Source: Kribbella rubisoli (GTDB lineage Bacteria; Actinomycetota; Actinomycetes; Propionibacteriales; Kribbellaceae). Taken from it: 64,000 bases of DNA. Positions 33,517 to 42,335 of this stretch are shown here, piece by piece. Positions within the stretch are counted from its first letter, which is position 1. Each line of letters opens with the position of its first letter. The notes under the pieces are model-generated. The model was given only the letters and a program-made list of their open reading frames with translations, did not search any database and was not told where the DNA came from. The translations under genes and the position numbers were made by a program. The stretch covers positions 1,984,001 through 2,048,000 of the forward strand of contig NZ_SHKR01000011.1 of NCBI RefSeq assembly GCF_004217145.1, written 5' to 3'.

Positions 33517-34443
33517 CAGGCCGAGGTCGCGGAGGCTTTCTGCGGTTTCGAGGATGGTGGTTTTGACGTCGCGGGGTTGCCAGGCGAGTTCGGTTCGGGC
33601 TCGGTCGTTGTGGATGATCGGGCGTGGGAGGTCCGGCCCCGGAGCCTCTTCGGTGGGCGCAGGTGGGCCCAGGATCTGGGCGATCTCGAGGAAGCTGACC
33701 GTCGGACCGTTGGCTACGGCAAGGAAACGCTTGCCTGCGGCATCGGGTGCGGCCATGGCGCGTACGTGGAGGTCGGCGACGTCGCGTACGTCGACCACGC
33801 CGAAGCGCGCTCGTGGCGCCACCGGCATCGTGCCGTCGAGCATCATTTTGATCAGCTGGGTCGACGAACGCAGATTCGTGGTGAGCGTCGGGCCGAAGAT
33901 GCCGGTCGGGTTCACGACCACGAGTTCGGTGTCGGCGCCGGCCATCAGGTCCCACGCTGCCCGCTCGGCGATCGCTTTCGAGCGTGGGTACGGCGCGAGG
34001 CCCGGCGTATCGGGATCCGTCCAATCCTCCTCGGTGAACTCGGCGCCCGGCTTCGGTGTGTACCCGACGGCCGCGAACGACGACGTCAGTACGACGCGCC
34101 GCGCGCCGGCATCACGCGCCGCCCGCAGTACTCGCAGCGTGCCCTCGCGCGCCGGGACGATCAGCTCGTCGGCATCGTCGGGCTGCGTGACCGGGATCGG
34201 CGACGCCACGTGGTGGACTTCCGAGCAACCCGCCACCGCAGCGGACCAGCCGTCGTCGGACATCAGGTCCGCGATGACGATCTCCAGTCCCGCATCGTCC
34301 GCAGCACCTCGGCGTACGGCGGCGCGCAGCTCGGCGCTGCGGGATGTCGAGCGCACCGTCGTACGGACCTCGTGCCCGTCCCGAAGGAGCAAAGCGATCA
34401 GGTGGGTGGCCAGGTATCCCGAGCCGCCGGTGACCAGGATCAT
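33499..34443 (-). CDS. NAD(P)-dependent epimerase/dihydroflavonol-reductase-like SDR
   Basis: A 314-residue extended SDR. The Rossmann motif GGSGYLATHL is at the N-terminus (TGxxGxxG type), and the catalytic Tyr and Lys are in YPRSKAIAERAAW. VVVNPTGIFGPTL is the usual substrate-loop strand. It may reduce or epimerise a ketone or sugar; the substrate is not known. ATG 34443 overlaps the MerR stop (ATGA), so the regulator and the enzyme are co-expressed and the MerR protein probably controls it. Confidence 0.85.
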   Translation of the reverse strand: MILVTGGSGYLATHLIALLLRDGHEVRTTVRSTSRSAELRAAVRRGAADDAGLEIVIADLMSDDGWSAAVAGCSEVHHVASPIPVTQPDDADELIVPAREGTLRVLRAARDAGARRVVLTSSFAAVGYTPKPGAEFTEEDWTDPDTPGLAPYPRSKAIAERAAWDLMAGADTELVVVNPTGIFGPTLTTNLRSSTQLIKMMLDGTMPVAPRARFGVVDVRDVADLHVRAMAAPDAAGKRFLAVANGPTVSFLEIAQILGPPAPTEEAPGPDLPRPIIHNDRARTELAWQPRDVKTTILETAESLRDLGLLPGIL

Positions 34444-34868
34444 CGCAGTACCTCAACCACGTCTATGAGGCGTTCGATGGCCTTCGCCTCGGCGGTGTCG
34501 TCGCCGCGGTCGCGGGCGTCCCAGAGCGCGGCCTTCTCGCGGAGGTACTCGAGCCGGACGCGTTGCGCGGCGATCTCGGCCTCGATCCGCTCCGCGTGCC
34601 GCAGCAGCAGGTCACGCTGCTCGGCCGCCGCCTCGCGACCGCGGATCCGGTTGGCGAGGTACGTGCGCATGTCGCCGATGCCCACGCCGGCGGCGCGCAG
34701 ACACGCGAGTGCCTCGAGTGTGTCCACGTCGGTGTCGCCGTACCGGCGGTGGCCGCTGCTGGTGTCGCGGGAGATGGGGCCGACCAGGCCGACGTCCTCG
34801 TAGTAACGCAGCGTGGGCTCGCTCAGCCCGCTCCGCTGCGCGACCTCCTGAATGGTGAAGCTCGTCAT
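34440..34868 (-). CDS. MerR-family transcriptional regulator
   Basis: A 142-residue regulator. The winged helix FTIQEVAQRSGLSEPTLRYY followed by DEDVGL/GHRRYGDTDVDTL is a standard MerR head. A coiled-coil segment (LLLRHAERIEAEIAAQRVRL) forms the dimer stalk. No conserved metal-binding cysteines are present, so an organic-ligand sensor is likely. ATG 34868 is chosen because the HTH starts right there and a MerR-type operator lies immediately upstream. It is coupled to the downstream SDR gene. Confidence 0.88.
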   Translation of the reverse strand: MTSFTIQEVAQRSGLSEPTLRYYEDVGLVGPISRDTSSGHRRYGDTDVDTLEALACLRAAGVGIGDMRTYLANRIRGREAAAEQRDLLLRHAERIEAEIAAQRVRLEYLREKAALWDARDRGDDTAEAKAIERLIDVVEVLR

Positions 34869-34885
34869 GTGACCCACGGTCACAC

Positions 34886-34906
34886 ACCTCAAGCGCTTGA
34901 GGTCAA
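34886..34906 (-). promoter_or_regulatory. MerR-type operator and -35 element upstream of the MerR gene
   Basis: The perfect 18-bp palindrome ACCTCAAGCGCTTGAGGT (34886-34903) overlaps TTGACC on the minus strand (34901-34906). A dyad abutting the -35 element is the classic arrangement of MerR promoters, in which the activator corrects an over-long spacer. It lies 18 bases before the MerR start, so the operon is very likely autoregulated. Confidence 0.7.
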
Positions 34907-34967
34907 CGGAACATTTCTGCCATCCAGCGCACCATTGTTTCCGCAAACCCCGCCCGGAGCGTGCGGA

Positions 34968-34992
34968 GGCCCGGGCGGGTGACGCCCGGGCC
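34968..34992 (-). terminator. Hairpin terminator of the 2-oxoacid dehydrogenase operon
   Basis: A perfect 10-bp stem, GGCCCGGGCG with CGCCCGGGCC, and a 5-base loop, 17 bases beyond the E2 stop. Confidence 0.7.
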
Positions 34993-35009
34993 TTCGTCGA
35001 ACGTGCAGG

Positions 35010-36344
35010 TCAGAACATCAGCGCGCGGGCTGGGTCCTCGAGGATGCTTGCTACGTCGGAGAGGAAGATCGAGCCCTTCTCGCCGTCGATCAGGCGGTGG
35101 TCGAAGGACAGCGAGAGCGTGGTGATCGAGCGCGGGACGATCTCGTCGTCCACCACCCAGGGCTGCTTGCGGACCGCGCCGAACGCGAGGATCGCGGCCT
35201 CGCCCGGGTTGATGATCGGCGTACCGGCGTCGACGCCGAACACGCCGACGTTGGTGATCGTGAACGAGCCGCCGGCCTGGTCCGCCGGTTGCGTCTTGCC
35301 CTCGCGGGCGGTGGCGACCAGGTCGTTCAGGGCCTTGCACAGGTCCGGCAGGGTGAGCGAGTCGGCGCCCTTGATGTTCGGGACGATCAGCCCGCGCGGG
35401 GTGGCCGCGGCGATGCCGAGGTTGACTGCGCCCTTGTACACGATCTCCTGCGCCTGCTCGTCCCACGCCGCGTTGATGATCGGCGTACGACGGGCCGCGA
35501 GCGTGACCGCCTTTGCGACGATGAGCAGCGGCGAGACCCGGAGGTCGCGGAACGCCTTGTCGGCCTTCAACCGCTCGACCAGCTCCATCGTGGCGCTGAC
35601 GTCGACGGTGATCCACTCGGTCACATGCGGCGCGGTGAACGCACTGGCAACCATCGCCTGCGCCATCACCTTCTGCACACCCTTCACCGGCACGCGGGTG
35701 TCGCCCTGCGCACTCACCACAGGTGCAGCTTCGTACGCCGGTTCAGCCGGAGCCGCCACATGACCCTCGACATCGGCCCGGGTGATAATCCCACCCGGCC
35801 CACTCGCGGTCACCGCAGCCAGATCAATCCCCAGATCCTTGGCCAGCTTGCGAACCGGCGGCTTGGCCAGCACGTGCACCGACCCGGCCTGTTCATTGCT
35901 CTTAGCAACAACCGGTTCGGGAGCAGGTACAGGAGCGGGTGCAGGCGCAGCTACCGGATCCGGACCAGCTGACTTGCGGGCTCGGCGTTTGGCTTCGGTG
36001 GTTTTGGGGCCGTAGCCGACCAGGACCGCGGTGCGGCCGCCGGTTTCCTCGGCCGGCTCGGGGACGGTGGGGACCATGTCGTCGGCCAGAGCCTCGGCCG
36101 GCGAATCGGTTTCCACCGAGATGATCGGGGTGCCGACGTCTACCGTTTCGCCCTCGGGGACCAGGAGGTCCTTCACGACCCCGGCAAACGGAACCGGCAG
36201 CTCGACGAGCGACTTCGCGGTCTCGATCTCGACGATGGTGTCGTTGAGCTTGACGGTGTCGCCGGGCTTGACCTTCCAGCTGACGATCTCGGCCTCGACC
36301 AACCCTTCGCCGACGTCCGGGAGGCGGAACTGCTGGATGCCCAT
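35010..36344 (-). CDS. bkdC: Dihydrolipoamide acyltransferase (E2) of a branched-chain 2-oxoacid dehydrogenase
   Basis: A 444-residue E2. A lipoyl domain spans residues 5-80 with the lipoylated Lys44 in EIETAKSLVELP. A Pro/Ala-rich hinge follows, then the peripheral-subunit-binding domain at about 155-195 (PPVRKLAKDLGIDLAAV), and the catalytic acyltransferase domain ends with SFDHRLIDGEKGSIFL (His/Asp active site). It transfers the acyl group from E1 to CoA. The start overlaps the E1-beta stop (TGATG). A pyruvate-type complex is the alternative; the separate alpha and beta E1 genes and the actinobacterial gene order favour a branched-chain role. Confidence 0.88.
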   Translation of the reverse strand: MGIQQFRLPDVGEGLVEAEIVSWKVKPGDTVKLNDTIVEIETAKSLVELPVPFAGVVKDLLVPEGETVDVGTPIISVETDSPAEALADDMVPTVPEPAEETGGRTAVLVGYGPKTTEAKRRARKSAGPDPVAAPAPAPVPAPEPVVAKSNEQAGSVHVLAKPPVRKLAKDLGIDLAAVTASGPGGIITRADVEGHVAAPAEPAYEAAPVVSAQGDTRVPVKGVQKVMAQAMVASAFTAPHVTEWITVDVSATMELVERLKADKAFRDLRVSPLLIVAKAVTLAARRTPIINAAWDEQAQEIVYKGAVNLGIAAATPRGLIVPNIKGADSLTLPDLCKALNDLVATAREGKTQPADQAGGSFTITNVGVFGVDAGTPIINPGEAAILAFGAVRKQPWVVDDEIVPRSITTLSLSFDHRLIDGEKGSIFLSDVASILEDPARALMF

Positions 36345-37321
36345 CAGTACCCCATCACGCGGTCGACGCCGTCCAGCACCCGGTCCAGGTCCGGCAGGTA
36401 GTCGTCTTCCATCCGCGACGGCGGGTAAGGCGTGTCGTACCCGGTGACGCGCAGTACGGGAGCCTCGAGGTGGTAGAAGCACTCCTCGGTCACCCGCGCG
36501 GCGATCTCAGATCCGGTGCCGAGCGACAGCGGCGCCTCGTGCACCACCAGCGCCCGCCGGGTCTTCTTGACCGACGCGAAGATCGTCGCGAGGTCCAGCG
36601 GCGCGATCGTCCGCAGGTCCACGACCTCGAGGTTGCGTCCGTCCTCGACCGCGGCCTCGGCCGCCTGCAGGCAGGTCTTCACCATCGGGCCGTAGCAGAA
36701 CAGCGTCGCGTCGGTGCCCTCACGGACCACCTTCGCCTGGTGCAGCGGCTGCACGGGCGGCACGGACTCGTCCAGCTCCGCCTTCTCGTGGTACCGGCGC
36801 TTCGGCTCGAAGAACACGACCGGGTCGTCGGACGAGATCGCCTGCTGGATCATCCAGTACGCGTCCACCGGGTCGCCGCACGAGACGACCTTGAGCCCGG
36901 GCACGTGCGCGAACAGCGTCTCCGGCGACTCCGAGTGGTGCTCGACCGCACCGATGCCACCGCCGTACGGGATCCGGATGACGACCGGCATCTTGATCCG
37001 GCCTTCGGAGCGGTAGTGCATCTTCGCGACCTGGTTGATGATCTGGTCGTACGCCGGGAACACGAAGCCGTCGAACTGGATCTCGCAGACCGGCCGGTAT
37101 CCGCGCAGCGCCAGGCCGACCGCGGTGCCGATGATGCCGGACTCGGCCAGCGGGGTGTCGATGACGCGGTCCTCGCCGAAGTCCTTCTGCAGGCCTTCGG
37201 TGACGCGGAAGACACCGCCGAGCTTGCCGATGTCCTCCCCCATGATGACGACCTTCGGGTCCTTCTCCATCGCGGCCCGAAGGCCCGCGTTGATGGCCTT
37301 GCCGAGAGTGATCTTGGTCAT
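36344..37321 (-). CDS. bkdB: 2-oxoacid dehydrogenase E1 component, beta subunit
   Basis: A 325-residue transketolase-like E1-beta. It opens KITLGKAINAGLRAAMEKD, has the TPP-contact stretch GEDIGKLGGVFRVTEGL and IDTPLAESGIIGTAVGLALRG, and a C-terminal transketolase domain (VVDLRTIAPLDLATIF). With E1-alpha it decarboxylates the 2-oxoacid and acylates the lipoyl arm. It is the middle gene of a three-gene operon, with a 3-base gap after E1-alpha and a one-base overlap with E2. Confidence 0.9.
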   Translation of the reverse strand: MTKITLGKAINAGLRAAMEKDPKVVIMGEDIGKLGGVFRVTEGLQKDFGEDRVIDTPLAESGIIGTAVGLALRGYRPVCEIQFDGFVFPAYDQIINQVAKMHYRSEGRIKMPVVIRIPYGGGIGAVEHHSESPETLFAHVPGLKVVSCGDPVDAYWMIQQAISSDDPVVFFEPKRRYHEKAELDESVPPVQPLHQAKVVREGTDATLFCYGPMVKTCLQAAEAAVEDGRNLEVVDLRTIAPLDLATIFASVKKTRRALVVHEAPLSLGTGSEIAARVTEECFYHLEAPVLRVTGYDTPYPPSRMEDDYLPDLDRVLDGVDRVMGY

Positions 37322-37324
37322 CGC

Positions 37325-38488
37325 TCAGCCCTCGCCTTCGAACGACGCGGCGTACGCGGCGAACTGGTCCCGCTGCTCGGCGAGCTGCGGCGTCTCCTCG
37401 ACGTACACATGCTGGAAGAAGTCGGTGAGCACCGGGTCCGGCAGCGCGAGACAGCCGGCCCGCAGGACGGCGGCGATCTTGTCGGCCTCGGCCTCGATCT
37501 CGTCGAAGAAGTTGTGGTCGACCCCGGCGTGCCGGGTCAGGTACGCGTGCACGCGCTCGATCGGGTCCTTGAGCTTCCAGTGCTCGAGGTCCTCGTTGAG
37601 CCGGTACTTCGTCGGGTCGTCGGACGTGGTGTGGGCGCCCATCCGGTACGTGTACGCCTCGATCAGCGTCGGCCCGCTGCCTTCACGGGCGCGCTTCATC
37701 GCCTGCTGTGTGACGGCGTACGTCGCGAGCACGTCGTTGCCGTCGACGCGGACGCCGGGGAAGCCGAAGCCGGCGGCGCGCTGGTACAGCGGGATCCGGG
37801 TCTGCCGGTCGATCGGCTCCGAGATCGCCCACTGGTTGTTCTGGCAGAAGAAGACCACCGGCGCGTTGAACACCGAGGACCAGATGAACGCCTCGTTGAC
37901 GTCACCCTGGCTGCTGGCGCCGTCACCGAAGTAGGCGATCGTCGCCTCGCCGTTCTCGGCGTCGCCGATCGCGTGGTCGCGCTGCTGACCCATCGCATAC
38001 CCGGTCGCGTGCAGCGTCTGGGCGCCGATCACGATCGTGTACAGGTGGAAGTTGTTGTCCTTGGGGTCCCAGCCGCCCTGGTCGACGCCGCGGAACAGGC
38101 CGAGCAGCCGCAGCGGGTCGACGCCCTGGCACCACGCGACACCGTGCTCGCGGTACGTCGGGAAGACCATGTCCCTGTCGTTCAACGCCCGGCCGGAGCC
38201 GATCTGCGCGGCCTCCTGACCGAGCAGGGACGCCCACAGCCCGAGCTCACCCTGGCGCTGCAGGGCGGTCGCCTCGGCGTCGATCCGGCGGACCAGGACC
38301 ATGTCCCGGTAGAAGCCCTTGATCGCCTCGTCGCCGAGGTCGAACGAGTAGTCCGGGTGCTCGACGCGCTCGCCTTCGGGCGTCAGCAGCTGGACGAACT
38401 CGACCTCCTCGGAGGCCTGGGGCGGACTGACCGGCGCCTCCACGGGCGCGAACACTTCCGGGGGAGTCCCCGGCACCGACTCACTCAC
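37325..38488 (-). CDS. bkdA: 2-oxoacid dehydrogenase E1 component, alpha subunit
   Basis: A 387-residue E1-alpha. The TPP-binding motif starts at about residue 188: GDGASSQGDVNEAF through FFCQNN. The phosphorylation-loop-like YRMGAHTTSDDPTKYR is present. GTG 38488 is chosen because GAGGAG lies 5 bases upstream; longer forms have no protein-like sequence. It is the first gene of the operon. A 332-base leader holds several dyads and the AT-rich TAATAT that could be the -10 element. Confidence 0.9.
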   Translation of the reverse strand: MSESVPGTPPEVFAPVEAPVSPPQASEEVEFVQLLTPEGERVEHPDYSFDLGDEAIKGFYRDMVLVRRIDAEATALQRQGELGLWASLLGQEAAQIGSGRALNDRDMVFPTYREHGVAWCQGVDPLRLLGLFRGVDQGGWDPKDNNFHLYTIVIGAQTLHATGYAMGQQRDHAIGDAENGEATIAYFGDGASSQGDVNEAFIWSSVFNAPVVFFCQNNQWAISEPIDRQTRIPLYQRAAGFGFPGVRVDGNDVLATYAVTQQAMKRAREGSGPTLIEAYTYRMGAHTTSDDPTKYRLNEDLEHWKLKDPIERVHAYLTRHAGVDHNFFDEIEAEADKIAAVLRAGCLALPDPVLTDFFQHVYVEETPQLAEQRDQFAAYAASFEGEG

Positions 38489-38820
38489 ATGCACTCCTCG
38501 GGTTCGAGCGCGGGATCGCCGCGACCGCAACGTTGCACGGGGCCGGCCCGTTTCGCCGGATGAGGCTTTCGCAGGCTGGTCCGCGTGATTCCAGGGGTTG
38601 ATGCACTGCTGGCAGTGGACCTCCTCACCGGTCTCACTCCCATCTTGCCGGACACCGTACCGACCAGGTGCCTGATCCGCTAACTGTCTGGACTCCAGCG
38701 GGTACGGCGGTACCGAAAACGGTCTCAGGATGAGACACCAGTCCACTCACTGGTCCCATCCCAGCGCTCATATTACAGATATCCGGCGCATCGACGGCAT
38801 GTGTCACAACTTAGTCTCGA
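38489..38820 (-). promoter_or_regulatory. Leader/promoter region of the 2-oxoacid dehydrogenase operon
   Basis: No gene is seen in these 332 bases. They hold TAATAT on the minus strand (38770-38775), a possible -10 element, and a cluster of dyads: GTCTC-N5-GAGAC (38722-38736), ACCAGT-N6-ACTGGT (38737-38754), GGTAC-N4-GTACC (38701-38714) and CACTG-N4-CAGTG near 38615. Clustered dyads suggest binding by an Lrp/BkdR-like or GntR-like protein. The promoter assignment is tentative. Confidence 0.4.
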
Positions 38821-40020
38821 TCAGGGCAGTTTCTCCAGCCGGACCAGCTTGAAGTTCGTGCCCTCGCGGTCGCCGTCACCCGGAGTGTTATCTCCGTCAT
38901 GTACGGCGAACAACCCGTGCGGGAACCGCGCTCCGAGCGGCTCGGTGGTCACCGCGGCGCCGTCACTGTGCTGTACGCCGTCCGCGGCGGGACCGTCGAC
39001 GACCTCGAATCCGGCGCGGTAGACGAGTCGCCGTCCATCCATCCGGTAGCTCGCGAACGTCGAGTCGCCCTGGCTGGACGCGTACAGCGTGCGCCGGCCG
39101 TGCTCGTACGCGATCGTCAGACCCTCGGCGTCCGCACTGAGGTACTTTCCAGCGTCGGGGCTGGCCGGTCCGGCGGCCTCGCACTCCTCGGCCTGCTCGT
39201 TGTAGACAGCCTTCTGGCCGAACTCACGGACCTTCTCCAGCAGCTCGGGCTTCCCGTGCTGCGGGATGCGCCAGATGCCGACGTCTTCCTGGGCGGCGTA
39301 CAGGTCGTTCGTGGTGCGGTCGAAAACCATGCCCTCGAGCTGGGGGCGGTCGCCCGGGTCCTCGCAGGGCGACCAGGTGGTGCCGTTGGAGAGCGTGAAG
39401 CTCGCCGGCAGATCGACATACCGTACCGTTTGGTATGTCGTCTTCCCGCGGCCGTCCGGGACGAGCCGGAGGAACGCGAGGCGGGTCTCGCTCCGCCTGG
39501 TCACCGCGACAACCGGCTTCCCGTTGATCGAGGTCGCCGCGAGACCGTACGCCGTGCGCTGGTCCTGCACCTCTTCTGTGTTCTTGCTGAACACCAGCGG
39601 CGCCTTCGCGCTGGTCACGTCGGTGAGGCGACCGTTCTTGATCGCATACATGCGGAGCTGATCGCGGCCGCGGTCGGTGACGACGGCCAGGTTCCCGACG
39701 ATGTCCACGTTGTTGAACCGGCCCGGCTCCTGCCCCTCCTGCGGCGCGGGCGGCGTGGCGAACCGCTGCACCTGCTTGCCGGTGAGGTCGAAGACAGTGA
39801 GCCCGCCGTTCTTCAGCGTGCCGAGTACGACGCTGCGCCCGGGGTTCTTCTGATCGACCCAAATCGCTGGGTCGTCCGCGTTCGCATCGCCGCCGGCCTC
39901 GTCGTCCCAGTTCGGCGCGGTCTCGGCGGCGGCGGTCACCTCCGTCAACCCACTCGCGTACGCCGGGTGCACCCCGAGCGTCACGGTCAGCGCAGCAACG
40001 ACTACACCAGCGATCCGCAT
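38821..40020 (-). CDS. Secreted beta-propeller phytase
   Basis: A 399-residue exported protein. A signal peptide covers about 1-22 (AYASG cleavage region). The mature protein opens with DANADDPAIWVDQKNPGRSV and KNGGLTVFDLTGK, the start of beta-propeller (3-)phytases, where the acidic residues bind calcium and phytate. DGRTLYASSQGDSTF-like blades follow (RRTLYASSQGDSTFASYR). It releases phosphate from extracellular phytate. ATG 40020 has GAGGAG upstream. It is divergent from the EamA exporter and monocistronic. Confidence 0.88.
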   Translation of the reverse strand: MRIAGVVVAALTVTLGVHPAYASGLTEVTAAAETAPNWDDEAGGDANADDPAIWVDQKNPGRSVVLGTLKNGGLTVFDLTGKQVQRFATPPAPQEGQEPGRFNNVDIVGNLAVVTDRGRDQLRMYAIKNGRLTDVTSAKAPLVFSKNTEEVQDQRTAYGLAATSINGKPVVAVTRRSETRLAFLRLVPDGRGKTTYQTVRYVDLPASFTLSNGTTWSPCEDPGDRPQLEGMVFDRTTNDLYAAQEDVGIWRIPQHGKPELLEKVREFGQKAVYNEQAEECEAAGPASPDAGKYLSADAEGLTIAYEHGRRTLYASSQGDSTFASYRMDGRRLVYRAGFEVVDGPAADGVQHSDGAAVTTEPLGARFPHGLFAVHDGDNTPGDGDREGTNFKLVRLEKLP

Positions 40021-40189
40021 CTTCGTTCTCCTCACGATCACGGCAGTAGCCGCACCCTGCCCGGTGCCGATGGCCTGGCGGGAAACAGTGGATTGCTGGC
40101 CGGATACCGCCTTGCGCGCCGGATCGCCGAGTCCTAGCGTAAGCATCGTCAATGCATGACACCCCTGACATACCTTTGAGGAGGATCGG

Positions 40190-41128
40190 ATGGCCGCCTC
40201 CGCTCCGGCCACAGTGGCCGAGACCGGTTCCCGCCCGGCCTCCGGCGCGATGATCTGGACCGCGCTCACGGTCGTGTACATCGTCTGGGGTTCGACGTAC
40301 CTGGCGATCCGGGTGGTCGTCGACGCGGAGATCCCGCCGATGCTGGGGATGGCGACGCGCTTCCTCACCGCGGCAGTACTTATGGCGGCGGCCCTGGCCC
40401 TCAAGTCCGGGTGGAAGCGGCTGCGGATCACTCGGCAGGAGGCGATCGGCGCGGCGACGGTCGGCGTACTGCTGCTTGCCTTTGGCAACGGTGCGGTGGC
40501 GATCGCGGAGCAGACGGTCCCGTCCGGGTTGGCGGCGCTGCTCGTTGCGGCGATTCCGTTGTGGCTGATGCTGCTGCGGGTGGGCGGCGGTGAGCGACCG
40601 CGCGCGATGACGTGGGTCGGCGTACTGATCGGGTTCGGCGGGGCGGCCTTGCTTGCGTTGTCAGGTGGCAACACGAGCGCGAAGCCGCTGTCGGTCGCGA
40701 TCCTCGTGGTGGGCACGATCTGCTGGGCGATCGGTTCGCGGTTCGCACCCCGGCTCGGCCTACCGCGGGATCCGCTGGTGACCGCGCTCTACGAGATGGT
40801 CTTCGGCGGTACGGCGATGGTGCTGCTCGGCGTACTGCGGGGCGAGCCGGCGCGGCTGCACCTCGACCGCGTCGACGGGTCGGGGTGGATCGGGCTGGCG
40901 TACCTGGTCGTGTTCGGATCGCTGCTCGCGTACACGGCGTACTCGTATCTTCTTGCGAACGCGCCGATCTCGCTGGTCGGGACGTATGCGTACGTGAACC
41001 CGGCGGTGGCTGTGTTCCTGGGGTGGCTGATCCTGAGCGAGAGTCTGACGTGGCAGATCCTGCTCGGCGGCGCGGTGATCATCGTCGGGGTCGCGCTCGT
41101 GGTCACGTCGGAACGCCGGCGGAAGTGA
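40190..41128 (+). CDS. EamA-family (DMT) transporter, YedA-like
   Basis: A 312-residue membrane protein with 10 helices in two EamA repeats. The first opens VVYIVWGSTYLAIRVVVDAE and the second contains CWAIGSRFAPRLGLP. It ends in a basic tail (SERRRK). It probably exports an amino acid or similar metabolite. ATG 40190 follows AGGAGGA. A terminator hairpin lies 33 bases downstream. Confidence 0.88.
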   Translation: MAASAPATVAETGSRPASGAMIWTALTVVYIVWGSTYLAIRVVVDAEIPPMLGMATRFLTAAVLMAAALALKSGWKRLRITRQEAIGAATVGVLLLAFGNGAVAIAEQTVPSGLAALLVAAIPLWLMLLRVGGGERPRAMTWVGVLIGFGGAALLALSGGNTSAKPLSVAILVVGTICWAIGSRFAPRLGLPRDPLVTALYEMVFGGTAMVLLGVLRGEPARLHLDRVDGSGWIGLAYLVVFGSLLAYTAYSYLLANAPISLVGTYAYVNPAVAVFLGWLILSESLTWQILLGGAVIIVGVALVVTSERRRK

Positions 41129-41160
41129 CGTCGTAGGCGCGGGTGACGTAGTACAAGGAA

Positions 41161-41189
41161 AGACCCGGGCCCACGAGGGACCCGGGTCT
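41161..41189 (+). terminator. Hairpin terminator after the EamA gene
   Basis: A perfect 9-bp stem, AGACCCGGG with CCCGGGTCT, and an 11-base loop, 33 bases after the stop. Confidence 0.7.
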
Positions 41190-41623
41190 CCCACCGCTGC
41201 CGATGCGCGCGGCAGCGGGTCTGACGCCGGTCGCACCCTGCCCCGAAAAAACACGGCGCGAAACTCGGCAATGGTTCCAACGATATTCCGGCGGATCGTG
41301 CTATTGCCAATTCGGCGACCACCGAGCCCACCGAAACAATCTCCCGATTCACCGGGCATCCGTCACCCGCGCTGACTCAACGACGCACCATGACCTCGGT
41401 TACGGGTGCTTCTGTATCAACTTCCGCTCGCTCTTCCGGCCGTGCCGTTGCTGGTAAGTTGCCTGGTCAGCACAGGATTGATTGTTTTGTCAGGGAACTC
41501 ATCACCGGCCGGCTATGTTCCCGCCTACGGCCAAAAAAGCTGACGAAAAAGTTTGTAACCGGCGCTGCCAGGTGTCGTTAGCACTAAGACGAATCCGTCA
41601 AACCCGAAAGGAAACCTGGCATA
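41190..41623 (+). promoter_or_regulatory. Long AT-richer leader of the secreted two-repeat protein
   Basis: These 434 bases have no convincing gene and are visibly lower in GC than the rest of the window. Near the gene, GTAACC (41555-41560) and TCGTTA (41575-41580), with 16 bases between GTAAC and CGTT, could be an ECF-sigma promoter (AAC / CGTT type). AAAGGAAA is the ribosome-binding site. The promoter call is tentative. Confidence 0.4.
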
Positions 41624-42217
41624 ATGCAGGTAACTCGCAAGATCGTCGCGGCTGCGGCAGTGGCGACCGTCGCCACCCTGGGCCTGGCCACCATGGTGAG
41701 CGCCAACGTTCTGGACGACGCGCAGAAGAAGGCTCAGGACTCCGGCCTGGCCGACGCGGCGTCGGCGGCCAGCAAGGGCTACGACAACGGCCACGCTCGC
41801 TGGTGGGGCATGCACAAGGACGGCTCGCTGGTCGCCCTTGACCGCAACGACCTCGGTGCGGTCCAGGCCTGCCACAACTTCGGTGCCGGCACCGGCATCG
41901 GCGGCACTGTGCCGGCCGAGGACATCACCGGCATCGTTGGCTGGGGCAACGACGGCAACAGCATCACCGCCGTCAAGACCTGCGAGCAGAACAACGAGCA
42001 GAACCGCAAGTGGTACAAGGCTGACGGCAACGGCGTTGTCTCGATCTCCGACAACAAGGTCGGTCCGTGGCAGGTCTGCCACAACGAGGTCGACGCCACG
42101 GGCATCGGCGGCACTGTTCCGCTGACGAACCCGACCGGCATCCTGGGCCTGGACAACGACGGCAACTCCGTCGACTCGCTCAAGACCTGCGAGCAGAGCA
42201 ACGAGCAGAACAACTGA
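41624..42217 (+). CDS. Secreted protein of two 66-residue cysteine-pair repeats
   Basis: A 197-residue exported protein. The signal peptide ends near VSA (residues 25-27). After a 30-residue linker, two homologous repeats occupy about 61-126 and 131-196. Each has a Cys pair exactly 37 apart (83/120 and 152/189). They share CHN, TGIGGTVP, NDGNS, KTCEQ and NEQN. I recognise no family. Glycine-rich, small-residue repeats with one disulphide each recall surface-active or cell-wall proteins, but no chaplin or rodlin motif is present. The long leader and strong ribosome-binding site suggest regulated, possibly abundant expression. Confidence 0.7.
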   Translation: MQVTRKIVAAAAVATVATLGLATMVSANVLDDAQKKAQDSGLADAASAASKGYDNGHARWWGMHKDGSLVALDRNDLGAVQACHNFGAGTGIGGTVPAEDITGIVGWGNDGNSITAVKTCEQNNEQNRKWYKADGNGVVSISDNKVGPWQVCHNEVDATGIGGTVPLTNPTGILGLDNDGNSVDSLKTCEQSNEQNN

Positions 42218-42297
42218 CCCTCCCTGGTCAGTGATGATGCAGGACCCGAAGCAGCCACCTCGGTGGGTTGACTGATTCGGCGCAACACGCAACAACC

Positions 42298-42335
42298 GCG
42301 GCGCCGGGAGCAAGCCTCACTCCTCCCGGCGCCGC
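42298..42335 (+). terminator. Hairpin terminator after the two-repeat protein
   Basis: A perfect 13-bp stem, GCGGCGCCGGGAG (42298-42310) with CTCCCGGCGCCGC (42323-42335), and a 12-base loop, 80 bases past the stop. Confidence 0.75.

Noticed and set aside
36470..38563. 697-codon plus-strand frame over the 2-oxoacid dehydrogenase genes
   Set aside because: Antisense shadow rich in Arg, Val and Asp; the minus-strand genes have complete motifs.
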